From NCBI GenBank assembly GCA_905221605.1, contig CAJNDS010001735.1, forward strand, positions 309,136 through 373,135: a stretch of DNA of 64,000 bases, read 5' to 3'. A program made the translations under genes and the position numbers. Each line of letters opens with the position of its first letter. The stretch's first letter is position 1. The notes under the pieces were generated by a model. It worked only from the letters and a program-made list of their open reading frames with translations, was not told where the DNA came from and ran no database searches. Below are positions 9,429 through 17,960 of the stretch, in pieces. This stretch comes from Symbiodinium natans (Eukaryota; Sar; Dinophyceae; Suessiales; Symbiodiniaceae).

Positions 9429-12400
9429 TGCTGAGGTGTCCTCGGCTCCTTCGTGGGGCCGTCAATCTGCTGCTGGCCATCACCAGAGGCCGTCTCATCT
9501 GTCCGTTGCCTCTTTGAGGCCGGGGGCACCACTGTCTCATCCTCCGTCTCGCTCCATTCCAGGAGCTCGGCTGCCCCTCTGGGAAGACGATGTCGGCGGA
9601 TGGGTTGTGGGACCTCAAGGGCCGCTGGCCGTGATGGCCACCATAGCATAAGCTCCTACTGACTGCTAATTGGCAGCGAAGAGCTGCACTAAAGGCCGAT
9701 GGTGGTACCTTTTCAGGGCAAGGGATGGCTGCCGTCATGGCACTTAGCTCATGCACTGCAGCTTGTGTGTTCCTGCTTCCATGGAAGTCCATGCAGCAGA
9801 TTACGCAACTGAGGTACAACCAGATACAAATATGCATAAGTTTTGGTGTCCGGCATAAAGGCGCGCCCCCCGCCATCTTCCCACCTGCGGAAGTGCATGC
9901 GTTGGTAGCATGTATAGGTCCTTCCCCCGTGGGGGGCCCGGGGGAAACCTTCACCTCACCCTTGCCTTGGAATGTAGTCTTCTTCTTATTGTAGTAGGAA
10001 GGGCCGGCGGACTTAGGACCGCCGCGGTGACTGAGGAATTTCTGGTAAACGTCGTGAATTCGGAGGGGTGTATGGAGGGGTCTGCGTTTGTACTTTCCTT
10101 TAGTGCGTCTATGCGTTATCCACTTATTGCCCGGCTTAGGTTCGTTCCTATATCGGATCAGTAGTGAAAACGCAGTGCACCACCCCAGCAAAATCCCTCT
10201 AGGCCAATCCTCCTTAGATCTCCTAGATTCAGTCGACCACTGATCGTCTTCCACTGAGGGGTTGGCAGATCCGGCTCCCCAGCAGGGCCGTGCATGTAGG
10301 ATAACTGCCTGCGGGCGGTTGACATGCTCCGGGGGCACTGATGTGGAGATAGGCTGGGATTTGGCTAAGAGGGTGTGCATGTGGTGGCTTTCACGCATGT
10401 GAGTTGTCGGATAGTGCCTTTTCTGTGCAGCATATCTAATATGCTGATCGCTGCTATTCTGGGACCTGGTGTTATTCCTGGGCTGTCCAACTCCTAGACC
10501 TGCGCCCTGATTTTCACCAGCCACGAAGGAATCGATCACCTTTTCGGCACTCCCTGTGGGGGCCGTCGGAGAGGAGAAATGGGGTGTGCCTCCCATGTCG
10601 GTCGGCAGGTCCCGGCTCATGATTAGGCGTATGTGGGAGGAGCCCTGGATGTCGCACCATTGATAGCGCTGTCTGTCCCTGACATCAACAATCCAGCGGA
10701 TGTCCCCTAAACTGATGCCATGTGCCTGCAGAAGAGGGCTGCAGGCTAGCTCGATGGCCGAGGCAAAACCGTCTTGTCTGACTTGCACCCCGTAGCGATG
10801 ACCCGGTTCTCGCAAGATCTCAGTGAGGACACCGTTAATGTCATCACGTCGTGTAGGACTGTCCGGTGTTGCATCCGTCCTGGAGGTGATTGTCGGGTCT
10901 CGGGCTGATCTGCGGGCCGGGGTACGGCTCCTGTCCTGCGCGCTGCCCTTGTCGTGGTCCTGTTCATGGTCCTGAGGCTCGGTGACCGCAGTGCTGGAGG
11001 ATGAGGCCGTCTGGGCACGCTGGGCCGAAGGAGTGGGAGCGCTGACGGAATTCGCATCCAGGAGTGTCCACGGCCACCCCTCTGGTGTGTCGCGTTCCCG
11101 GGTTCCCTCAGCCGGAACCCTCTGTGCTGGGGCGTCCCGCTGAGTGGTGCCGGCTGATCGGCTCCCGCGGCTGCCTGCGCCAGCCTCCCTGGTCTCTCTT
11201 TGTTCACGTTGTTCCCGACGTCTGGCTAGCTCAGTGCGTGTCCGTCTCCTCTCACCATTGGGCCGAACCCGTGCCCGAGGGTGTCTGCGCGGGCTGCGCG
11301 GGCTGTTTGCCATCTTGAGCCTAATCCTTGCATTATCCCTGTTTCGGGCTGACGGGGCCGAGGGTGAAACGAATGTGCTGGTGTCGTGTCGCCTCGTCCT
11401 GTTCCCAACGGGTCTAGGGGCCTCTTTAAGCAACCTTCTATGGTCAATTGATTGCCTAAGTGAGATGGGCACTGACAACGTACGGCAGGGTACACTCGGT
11501 CTTATGTGGTGCTCGTGTCCTAGAGGTCTCCACTCAAGGGTTCGCGCCTGCGAGTCCGAAGATGTCCAGGCAGTGTCTGCACAAATTGGATGTGGCTCGG
11601 AGGCAGCTTTGACCTGGGTGCAAGATCGCACTGTGGGAATGCAAGTGTCTTGCAATGGGCACTTTGGGTGGGTGATCCATGTGTCACACAGTCCATGCAG
11701 TGCAGGCACTCTCGACATGTATTGAACAGCTGGCATTGACTCCATTGCGTTGCACAATCGGCTCGCCTCTAGGGGGCCGTCAATGCAGTCAGGCCTATAC
11801 AGGTATGGCATGAGCGCCTGAAAAAACTCTGGCCAATGCGTCTTCCACTGCAGCTGGAGATACAGTGCTCGGGGCAAATTTTGCAGCCCATCGTGCAAGT
11901 GGCTGGCGAGGCGGGAAACGCCGGCAAGGATGTCTAGCTCAGCCTGACCCTGTGTCGTCCATAGGGAGTGCATCCAGGATTCAACGAGATCTCCTCCTGT
12001 TTGCCAGCTCTGCACCTGTCCGAGCTTGTCATGCGTCAGCAGGGCACCAACCAGTGACCATATCCAACGACCGACGTTATCCGTGAGGAGCGGGCTGTCG
12101 ATGTGCTGGCCCCGGATGTCGTAGGCTTCACCCTGCTGAGCTTTGTGGTATAGGTCGTGCCTGAACTTGTAGTGTCCCTGCATCTGGAAGGCCGTGAGGC
12201 TCGCCCCCGGGTTGCTAGGCAAGAGCTCGCCCAGAAGCTGCTTTGCTTTGCCCAGGTGTAGCCTTGCCGCAGCATTTAGTCCCTGGTGCGGCGGCACCCT
12301 CTCGGGGCCGATTGTTTGGGCCCTCCTGACCGCACCACGTGCGTCGCCTCCTCTTCGTGCACCACAGACCTCACCGCTTGTCTCCTCAATCGGATGCTCA

Positions 12401-14118
12401 TCCGCCTTCATTGCGACGCTCTGCAGCGGCAGCCCCTGAGGTGTGTAGTTGCCAGGTGCAGCCTTTCCTGGCCTCTCGTTGTCGCTTGTCTGTGTGGCCT
12501 GGTCACACGTGACCGGGCCACACTGTATAGCGGCATGCTGCACAGCGGCATGCTCTTTTGCTGGGATTAACTCCTCCTCGTCCGTTGTTGTCTCCGATGC
12601 CACCGGGTCAGCTGTCAGGGTCCGTACCTCGTTCATCATGTCAGGTGTGGTGCCGTCCACGACTGGATTAATTGCAGGGGCCGGCACATCGGCCTCCTCC
12701 ATGTGTGGCTCTCCTTGGTCTTGGGCCTGGATCTTCACAGCCTGAGCCGAGGAAGATGAGGGGCCATCACTGACGGTGCCTGGCTGTCCGTCGCCCTGCG
12801 ATTCCGCCTCCTCAGAGTGCCATTCGGTACGCTCGGTCCACGAATTCCAGCCATGCCACCACCCTGTCGACTCCGTCGCTTCATGTCGCCACTCATTGTG
12901 GCCTTCCCACGACTGCCAGCCCCGTTGCCTCAGCTCCGTGGCCGTTCTGCGATGGCGACCATCTGCTCGGTAGTGCGAGCGAGGGTGCTCCCTAGGAGGG
13001 AGACCTCTCTCGGCTCTCGTGGTTTGCCTCATTTGAGCCCGAGGTCTGGAGGTGGAGATGCTCATGCAGGCATTGCATACTGGCGGCTCTGTACGCTCTG
13101 GTGAAATATGTGGTGCAGGCAGACTGCAAATTGAGTGTCCTGCCCTGGAGCGGAGGTCTGCATGTGGTGGGGCCGAAAGCGGCTCCCCTGCATCAGGCAG
13201 CGTCTGGAGTGCCCTAATGCTATTGGACTGACAACTGCACTCTCTCGGATGGCTCATGCTCTCACCTACATCAGACCGACTGCAGCTATGCACAGTGAAG
13301 GACATGTAAGTAGCAGCCCATCCCGCATGCCAGCATGGTATACACATCACTCTCACAGACTGTTCAGCACCTATGATCATGACTTCGTGTCGAGCAAGAC
13401 CAAACGACCGTGCAGGCGCTGAGGTCCCGACCGGAGGTGCAACACGGATCCACTGTGGACAGATCTCTGCATCCGCTGTCAGCCAGGCTTCCAGGGTCTG
13501 TTCGGGAGGCTGCGAGTGCTGCACAGGCCAGTTGATCCCTAAGGTGGTGTTTGCTGACAGAGGGGTATGCGTGGCGTCCTTGCATCGGCCTTCCCCCTGT
13601 TCGGGGGCCGCATGTTGTTCAGGCAGTGTACACAACACGCACACCGATCGGGAGGTACCGAGTGGCTTGGCATTATGTCTAGCTGGACTCGGATCTTGCA
13701 CGGTTACTGGGGCCCCTGCTGGAGGTGCGTCACGGATCCATTGCGTGCAGATCTCTGCAGCCATTGTCATGTATTCTATCGAAGACTGCTTGGGAGGCTG
13801 CGAGTGCTGCACGGACCAGTTGATCTCTAAGGTGGCGTTTGCTGACCGGGGCCCTTGCGTGGTGTCCCGGTATCGGCTTTCCCAGTGCGCTGGGGCCGTT
13901 TGATGCTCTGGCAGGGTCTCCCACATTGGCAGCAGGGCACACATCCAAACAAGCATGCATCTTGTTATGCACTGACGTTCCCACTTTGCATGTTTCCCTC
14001 TCAAAAATCTCTCTCTCCTTCTTGGCACTTTCCAAGCAAGTTTGGTGCTGTGGCTCAGCACCGAGCCAATCCATGGCATGAAAACTACGTCCTCTCTCAC
14101 TTGTGTGAAGAGAGGCAC
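9229..14118 (-). CDS. LINE ORF1 protein with KptA/Tpt1-like module
   Basis: A 1629-codon frame starting MPLFTQVRED 63 bp inside the LINE. Residues about 40-250 contain two diverged copies of a repeat (SANATLEINWSVQHSQPP and SANTTLGINWPVQHSQPP). The middle is Trp/Arg/Glu-rich, then helical (AARLHLGKAKQLLGELLP, RALYLQLQWKTHWPEFF). A basic Arg-rich stretch follows (near 11290-11200), and near 10840-10620 the segment LREPGHRYGVQVRQDG, then SLGDIRWIVDVRDRQRYQW, matches the N-terminal part of RNA 2'-phosphotransferases (KptA/Tpt1). The ADP-ribosyltransferase half with its QGHS motif is not evident. A gag-like nucleic-acid chaperone role is inferred from position. The frame becomes doubtful after about 9660. 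Confidence 0.65.
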   Translation of the reverse strand: MPLFTQVREDVVFMPWIGSVLSHSTKLAWKVPRRRERFLRGKHAKWERQCITRCMLVWMCALLPMWETLPEHQTAPAHWESRYRDTTQGPRSANATLEINWSVQHSQPPKQSSIEYMTMAAEICTQWIRDAPPAGAPVTVQDPSPARHNAKPLGTSRSVCVLCTLPEQHAAPEQGEGRCKDATHTPLSANTTLGINWPVQHSQPPEQTLEAWLTADAEICPQWIRVAPPVGTSAPARSFGLARHEVMIIGAEQSVRVMCIPCWHAGWAATYMSFTVHSCSRSDVGESMSHPRECSCQSNSIRALQTLPDAGEPLSAPPHADLRSRAGHSICSLPAPHISPERTEPPVCNACMSISTSRPRAQMRQTTRAERGLPPREHPRSHYRADGRHRRTATELRQRGWQSWEGHNEWRHEATESTGWWHGWNSWTERTEWHSEEAESQGDGQPGTVSDGPSSSSAQAVKIQAQDQGEPHMEEADVPAPAINPVVDGTTPDMMNEVRTLTADPVASETTTDEEELIPAKEHAAVQHAAIQCGPVTCDQATQTSDNERPGKAAPGNYTPQGLPLQSVAMKADEHPIEETSGEVCGARRGGDARGAVRRAQTIGPERVPPHQGLNAAARLHLGKAKQLLGELLPSNPGASLTAFQMQGHYKFRHDLYHKAQQGEAYDIRGQHIDSPLLTDNVGRWIWSLVGALLTHDKLGQVQSWQTGGDLVESWMHSLWTTQGQAELDILAGVSRLASHLHDGLQNLPRALYLQLQWKTHWPEFFQALMPYLYRPDCIDGPLEASRLCNAMESMPAVQYMSRVPALHGLCDTWITHPKCPLQDTCIPTVRSCTQVKAASEPHPICADTAWTSSDSQARTLEWRPLGHEHHIRPSVPCRTLSVPISLRQSIDHRRLLKEAPRPVGNRTRRHDTSTFVSPSAPSARNRDNARIRLKMANSPRSPRRHPRARVRPNGERRRTRTELARRREQREQRETREAGAGSRGSRSAGTTQRDAPAQRVPAEGTRERDTPEGWPWTLLDANSVSAPTPSAQRAQTASSSSTAVTEPQDHEQDHDKGSAQDRSRTPARRSARDPTITSRTDATPDSPTRRDDINGVLTEILREPGHRYGVQVRQDGFASAIELACSPLLQAHGISLGDIRWIVDVRDRQRYQWCDIQGSSHIRLIMSRDLPTDMGGTPHFSSPTAPTGSAEKVIDSFVAGENQGAGLGVGQPRNNTRSQNSSDQHIRYAAQKRHYPTTHMRESHHMHTLLAKSQPISTSVPPEHVNRPQAVILHARPCWGAGSANPSVEDDQWSTESRRSKEDWPRGILLGWCTAFSLLIRYRNEPKPGNKWITHRRTKGKYKRRPLHTPLRIHDVYQKFLSHRGGPKSAGPSYYNKKKTTFQGKGEVKVSPGPPTGEGPIHATNACTSAGGKMAGGAPLCRTPKLMHICIWLYLSCVICCMDFHGSRNTQAAVHELSAMTAAIPCPEKVPPSAFSAALRCQLAVSRSLCYGGHHGQRPLRSHNPSADIVFPEGQPSSWNGARRRMRQWCPRPQRGNGQMRRPLVMASSRLTAPRRSRGHLSNGCSVQRTPARSSTWTITSAAPALTSTQMCKAFLHDLRALRPADQRRRAHKLLQHWEAMEERLGND
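9323..9649 (-). pseudogene. Alternative frame near the ORF1 C-terminus
   Basis: 108 codons with an acidic-then-charged composition (LLEWSETEDETVV, SKRQRTDET, IIDLDDYKRSAG) that looks more like real protein than the Arg/Ser-rich translation of the ORF1 frame over the same bases. The ORF1 frame looks protein-like again afterwards (KLLQHWEAMEERLG). A pair of indels in ORF1 is the simplest explanation. Confidence 0.45.
13438..13893 (-). repeat. Internal direct repeat within LINE ORF1
   Basis: Two diverged copies, about 13438-13600 and 13732-13893, spaced by roughly 290 bp. Both contain GGGAGGCTGCGAGTGCTGCAC followed by a conserved block ending near TTTGCTGAC (the shared word is broken by point differences elsewhere). 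They encode the paired INW-VQHSQPP units of ORF1, so the N-terminus grew by tandem duplication. Confidence 0.7.
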
Positions 14119-14155
14119 AAAAACACACTACCCCCTCCCCCCCTCCCGACTCACG

Positions 14156-17100
14156 CTACAAACAAATTTGAGCCGGAGGCTTCGACGGGTGATCTGCACA
14201 GTTTGATGGGGAAGGAACGCGTGAGAACCAAGGGATGAACTCACACCCCACCTCCAAGCTCACAAACATTTTAAGCAGGCTTTTCACAGTTGGGGATCTG
14301 CCCCTGCATGAAATCAAAATGTCCCTAACAGCGTTGTTGTCGATGAAAGCCACGACAGGTGAGTTCGCAACCCTTTTGCCCCAAAGACGGAACGCAAGCA
14401 GCACCGCAACAAACTCGGCCTCCATTATGATTGTGTCCTTGCTAATCTCACCCAGGAGCTTCCGGACGTCGCTGTCGAGGGCGTGAGAGAAACCAGCAAC
14501 CAACACACCCTTATCATCAAACAAGAGACCGCCCACACCACAAGGCAGCACGGGGTCATCCTTCGAATAGGATGCAGCAGTGAAGACATACCAGGTTTGC
14601 TGTTTGTTGACTTGGACTAGCCTAGGGCGGCCACTGTCCAACATGTCGACTAGCGAGGTGAAAGTGTCGATGCACTCCGTCGGCAGATCAGGAGGGGCAC
14701 CACCATGGGCATACTCCGAAAGCTGCTGCAGGCAAAACTTGCTCTGACGCCCAAACAGCTGTCCACTTGCAAACTGGAGCTTACCCCTTAGCTTGAGTGC
14801 TTGAGGCACACTCATACGCCGGTCTTTCTGGGCCTGCTTCATAGTCTCAACGAGGAGCTGGACCCTTTTTTCCGTATTGCATATGGTCACACGACCCAAG
14901 TGGGCGCTCGACAGCACTATGTCAACCCCTAAAGCACAAAAGGTTTCCGCAAACGGCACATCCTTTTTCCCGCCTTGGGCCAGGTCCCAACCCAACAGTG
15001 CGAAGAGCAAGGTGATTGTTTGGTGCACATTGGCCACCTGTGAGCCTCTAGCAACCGACACGAAGTCGTCAAAGTAGTGGGACCAGCAAAGGGCGAAGAA
15101 GAACGCGCCAAGATGCCATACCGAGTTAACGGTCCTCAGAAAAGTCGACACCGACTTGACTGCCCCGAAAGGGAGGGCGTGCAGCTGAAACACTACTACC
15201 CTCTTCAGATCAGGATCCCACAGCCCAATGTACGAAGCCCAGGCCCCTGCAGGGTCCAAAGCCAGCTGCCTGTAGGCACTGACCAGGTCATAGAACCTTC
15301 CCTTGAGACTACAACCTGGTTGCGCTCGCATCAGAGACAGGCACACGCCTGCGATGACGTCGACGGTCTGGGGGCGCACAGTCTCCAATGTCTCTACGGA
15401 GCTATTGACTCCCGACCCTGAGAAGTCGTCAATCAATCTGATCTTCCCATCCTGCTCGATCCCGAACCGTCGAGACACAATGGCATCAGGTGGCAGCTGG
15501 TCCACCTCAATGGGACCTGACAGCCAGCCCCTATCGCGCTCCTCGAGGGTTTTCGTTTGGACCTCACGATCCAGGGACTCCCCTTGAGACTTGATGGTGG
15601 ACAAAAGGGCCGCCCTAGAGGTGGGTGCATCTCTTTTGAGTTGGTCAACTGTGACTGACGCCGGCTTGAACTTCGGGGCAAACACACCTGTATCAGGCAC
15701 CGGGCCTCCCAGGTTAGTACCTGAGATTACTTCATCGAAGATGGCCACATCGTCGTAGGAGGCCTCAACCATCATTGCCTTCCACAAGAGGAGACGTTTG
15801 GGCTTAAGGATCGTCGCGACCTGTTTGTGCATAGAGGCCTTCAGCGCTTCTTCCTCACTTCTAAGGTCCTGCGCAAGCTTAAGCCACTTTGCAAACTGGC
15901 GCGCTCTCAACCCGCACAGCTCCGACTCGGTCAACGAGGCATGGGTGCACACAGCATCTTTGAGTACTTGCGGCAGGGCGACCTCTAGGGTTCTGGGATG
16001 GCCGGCTTTAACTGCCTCGCGGACAAACTGTTCCGGGGAAAACGGGATGCCCCAAACCAGCTCGTTCCAGAGCTCCGAACCAACCCCACAACCTTTGCTT
16101 CCAGAACCAGCACTCGCACTCCCCTGCTTAACCGGGACCATTTGCAACAGTTGGGCGTCGGCTGGCACCGAGCGCTCGGGGCAGACGGCCACGTGGGGCA
16201 GTCGCCAGGGGTCCTTAAGGCGGGCACGCAGGGGCACCGGACAGGAGACATGAGGGGGGATCCGTACTCGCAAAATGCGAGCATGCTCAGGCACACGGGG
16301 CCCCGTCACAGAGGCCTTCGGCTGACTCCCGACCTGGCCACGGACAAGAGACAGCTGGAGCCCGGCAGGCGAGGGCGGCCTGGGCGGGCAAGCCTGAAAG
16401 AACGCTTGGGCGAGAGCACGCGCCAGCGGCAGCGGATACGCAGCCTCCAACGACGTAGAAAAACCGTTAGGCGCTGCCGGCGCCACCCCCCACGGCAGGT
16501 GACGTTGGGCGCAGGACTGCCCAGGGCAGGACTTGCAGATGCTGTCAAACGCACCCCGGGTATACGCAATGGCCGTCCACTTCGGACGACGGCTGCCGCA
16601 GGCGCAACTCTGGAATGCAGTGAACTGAAAGAGGTGTGCGATGCGTGCAAACATGGAAGTTCGCCAGTAGAGACTTTGCCGGGGGTTCTCCACACCTATG
16701 ACAAGGGCTCGGGAAGCAGCCTCAAGAACCAGGTCGGAAACACAATCATAAAGCTGGTTTGCCAAGGTGACACGGAGAAGGGCCTGCCCACCCAGCTGCG
16801 GCCGGGTTCGGAAACTTTTCCGATCGGAGAGGGGGGGGCCCTGGAACCCCTTTAATCTCCCTTGCTCGGCTGGCCGTCCCACACGGTGGAGCGAACCAAA
16901 TGCCCACACAGTTGGGCATTGCCAGCCAACGTCGAACCAACTCAACGCCTTCCGTTGTACACAAGTCGACAAGATGAACATGACAGGCGGCACCAGGCAC
17001 GCGCTTATGGTCGACGGCAACGGCGTCAAACCCAAGTTGCTTGAGGCAGGCTGAGAGCCTGGACATGCCGGAAAAGACCTCAATAATGAACGGTGGCCGG

Positions 17101-17257
17101 GAAGACATATCGGGCACCTGCGTAGGCTCCGGTGCGGGGTTGCTGAGCGGAGGAACATCCGACAGTGCTGGAAGGAAATCCGGTGGCAACGGGAAGCCAA
17201 GCTCAAGGAGGGCTTGGGGGACCTCCAGCTTAACTGAGGGCATATGAGGCAGCGCAT
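14156..17257 (-). CDS. YR-element pol: methyltransferase remainder, RT and RNase H
   Basis: A 1033-codon frame. Roughly the first 145 codons are out of phase with the real gene. From about 16820 it continues the methyltransferase-like domain of the upstream frame (GVENPRQSLYW at 189-199, CGSRRPKWTAI at 220-230, then a Cys cluster CKSCPGQSC). The RT follows: SRRFGIEQDGKIRLIDDFSG, RFYDLVSAYRQLALDP, FGAVKSVSTFLR and active site SHYFDDFVSV (DNA about 15066-15082). RNase H contains MEAEFVAVL, VVAFIDNNAV and NCADHPS. The first RNase H acidic position reads VFTAAS where FTDAS is usual, so catalysis may be lost. The final nine codons before the stop are LINE sequence; the original end is at 2346-2468. 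Confidence 0.85.
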   Translation of the reverse strand: MRCLICPQLSWRSPKPSLSLASRCHRISFQHCRMFLRSATPHRSLRRCPICLPGHRSLLRSFPACPGSQPASSNLGLTPLPSTISACLVPPVMFILSTCVQRKALSWFDVGWQCPTVWAFGSLHRVGRPAEQGRLKGFQGPPLSDRKSFRTRPQLGGQALLRVTLANQLYDCVSDLVLEAASRALVIGVENPRQSLYWRTSMFARIAHLFQFTAFQSCACGSRRPKWTAIAYTRGAFDSICKSCPGQSCAQRHLPWGVAPAAPNGFSTSLEAAYPLPLARALAQAFFQACPPRPPSPAGLQLSLVRGQVGSQPKASVTGPRVPEHARILRVRIPPHVSCPVPLRARLKDPWRLPHVAVCPERSVPADAQLLQMVPVKQGSASAGSGSKGCGVGSELWNELVWGIPFSPEQFVREAVKAGHPRTLEVALPQVLKDAVCTHASLTESELCGLRARQFAKWLKLAQDLRSEEEALKASMHKQVATILKPKRLLLWKAMMVEASYDDVAIFDEVISGTNLGGPVPDTGVFAPKFKPASVTVDQLKRDAPTSRAALLSTIKSQGESLDREVQTKTLEERDRGWLSGPIEVDQLPPDAIVSRRFGIEQDGKIRLIDDFSGSGVNSSVETLETVRPQTVDVIAGVCLSLMRAQPGCSLKGRFYDLVSAYRQLALDPAGAWASYIGLWDPDLKRVVVFQLHALPFGAVKSVSTFLRTVNSVWHLGAFFFALCWSHYFDDFVSVARGSQVANVHQTITLLFALLGWDLAQGGKKDVPFAETFCALGVDIVLSSAHLGRVTICNTEKRVQLLVETMKQAQKDRRMSVPQALKLRGKLQFASGQLFGRQSKFCLQQLSEYAHGGAPPDLPTECIDTFTSLVDMLDSGRPRLVQVNKQQTWYVFTAASYSKDDPVLPCGVGGLLFDDKGVLVAGFSHALDSDVRKLLGEISKDTIIMEAEFVAVLLAFRLWGKRVANSPVVAFIDNNAVRDILISCRGRSPTVKSLLKMFVSLEVGCEFIPWFSRVPSPSNCADHPSKPPAQICL
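14182..14195. repeat. Target-site duplication, right
   Basis: TCGACGGGTGATCT, identical to 2455-2468. It lies within the RNase H codons ADHPS of the YR pol gene. Confidence 0.9.
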
Positions 17258-17954
17258 ATGCCACCAGGACCACGCGACGGCCTTGCCAGGGTTCAGTCAT
17301 ATGCCAGTGGTCCTTAGCAGGCAGCTCAAGACAACCATCGACGAAATTGAGCACACGACCCTGAACCGGAGAGCCTTGAACAGGGCGGACATCTTGCCCA
17401 GGGCCTTCACACCACACACCGCCCCCGGAGAAATCTGAAAGCTTAAACACAAGATTAGGAGTTGGGCCGTTATGGGAGTCACGATGAGGCTCAGTGGGAA
17501 TGTCACAAAAGATGGCAAGCGAAGTGAACACCGCAGACGGCCGGCGCTGTCGAACGAAAGCACAGAGGACCTGCGCGACTTTCGGGAAGCGAGACACATT
17601 GGCCCGAAGGCCCAGCACACCCCCTCTCCGGTACAGACCAGTGAAGAACGAGCTGCCCGACGCCGCCTTGTGAGGGGCCTCGTGTGGAAGAAGCTCCCAC
17701 AGGGAGAGCACAGAGTGAGGTCCAATGAGCTTGCCCTGGAGAAGTTGCTCAGCAAGTTCCTCAGGATCACTGAAAGAAGTACATGAATTCAGGGAGGTTG
17801 GCTCAGGAACGAGGGAAACCGGGGGCTCAACCGCAACACGGCGCACAGATTGACTGACCACAGCGGGAGCCTCAGCTCCAGTTTCCTCATTTGGCAGAAC
17901 CGCTGTCAACACGGGCTCATCCGACGTTGAATCAGCAAGCTCCGCCTTTTGCAC
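16746..17954 (-). CDS. YR-element pol N-terminus: dioxygenase-like and methyltransferase-like domains
   Basis: A 402-codon frame. Residues about 125-245 look like a 2OG-Fe(II) dioxygenase: PHRDSHN (His157, Asp159), FSGGGVW (175-181), then DHWHMTEPWQGRRVVLVAY (215-233) with the distal His and the Arg that would hold 2-oxoglutarate. Residues 288-368 resemble a cytosine-5 methyltransferase: FIIEVFSGMSRLSACLKQLG (motif I), then FAPPCGTASRAR (356 on, like motif IV PPC). The remaining motifs lie in the next frame (ENP, then CGSRRPKW), so a frameshift near 16815 splits the domain. If functional, the pair could add and oxidise methyl groups on element DNA; that role is inferred. It begins 6 bp after the gag-like stop. 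Confidence 0.7.
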   Translation of the reverse strand: MQKAELADSTSDEPVLTAVLPNEETGAEAPAVVSQSVRRVAVEPPVSLVPEPTSLNSCTSFSDPEELAEQLLQGKLIGPHSVLSLWELLPHEAPHKAASGSSFFTGLYRRGGVLGLRANVSRFPKVAQVLCAFVRQRRPSAVFTSLAIFCDIPTEPHRDSHNGPTPNLVFKLSDFSGGGVWCEGPGQDVRPVQGSPVQGRVLNFVDGCLELPAKDHWHMTEPWQGRRVVLVAYALPHMPSVKLEVPQALLELGFPLPPDFLPALSDVPPLSNPAPEPTQVPDMSSRPPFIIEVFSGMSRLSACLKQLGFDAVAVDHKRVPGAACHVHLVDLCTTEGVELVRRWLAMPNCVGIWFAPPCGTASRAREIKGVPGPPPLRSEKFPNPAAAGWAGPSPCHLGKPAL

Positions 17955-17960
17955 TGACTG

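Larger units (their letters stand above)
2469..14181 (-). mobile_element. 11.7-kb LINE carrying USP, zinc fingers and a KptA-like module
   Basis: A non-LTR retrotransposon that appears full length. A short poly(A) end (T's at 2469-2475) abuts the left target duplication, and the 5' end abuts the right one at 14181. In coding order: 5' UTR (14181-14119), ORF1 (14118-9229), endonuclease (9428-8103 plus a shifted remainder), RT with zinc fingers (8016-3736), USP (3739-2582), 3' UTR (2581-2469). At least four frame breaks occur (near 9600, 8190, 4600 and 3900), so this copy is probably dead, although its domains are well preserved. Length is about twice that of a typical LINE. Confidence 0.9.

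Noticed and set aside
9436..14238. Plus-strand frames opposite the USP-LINE and YR genes (for example 11144-11725, 13373-13903)
   Set aside because: They are shadows of minus-strand genes with recognisable domains and lack any domain themselves.
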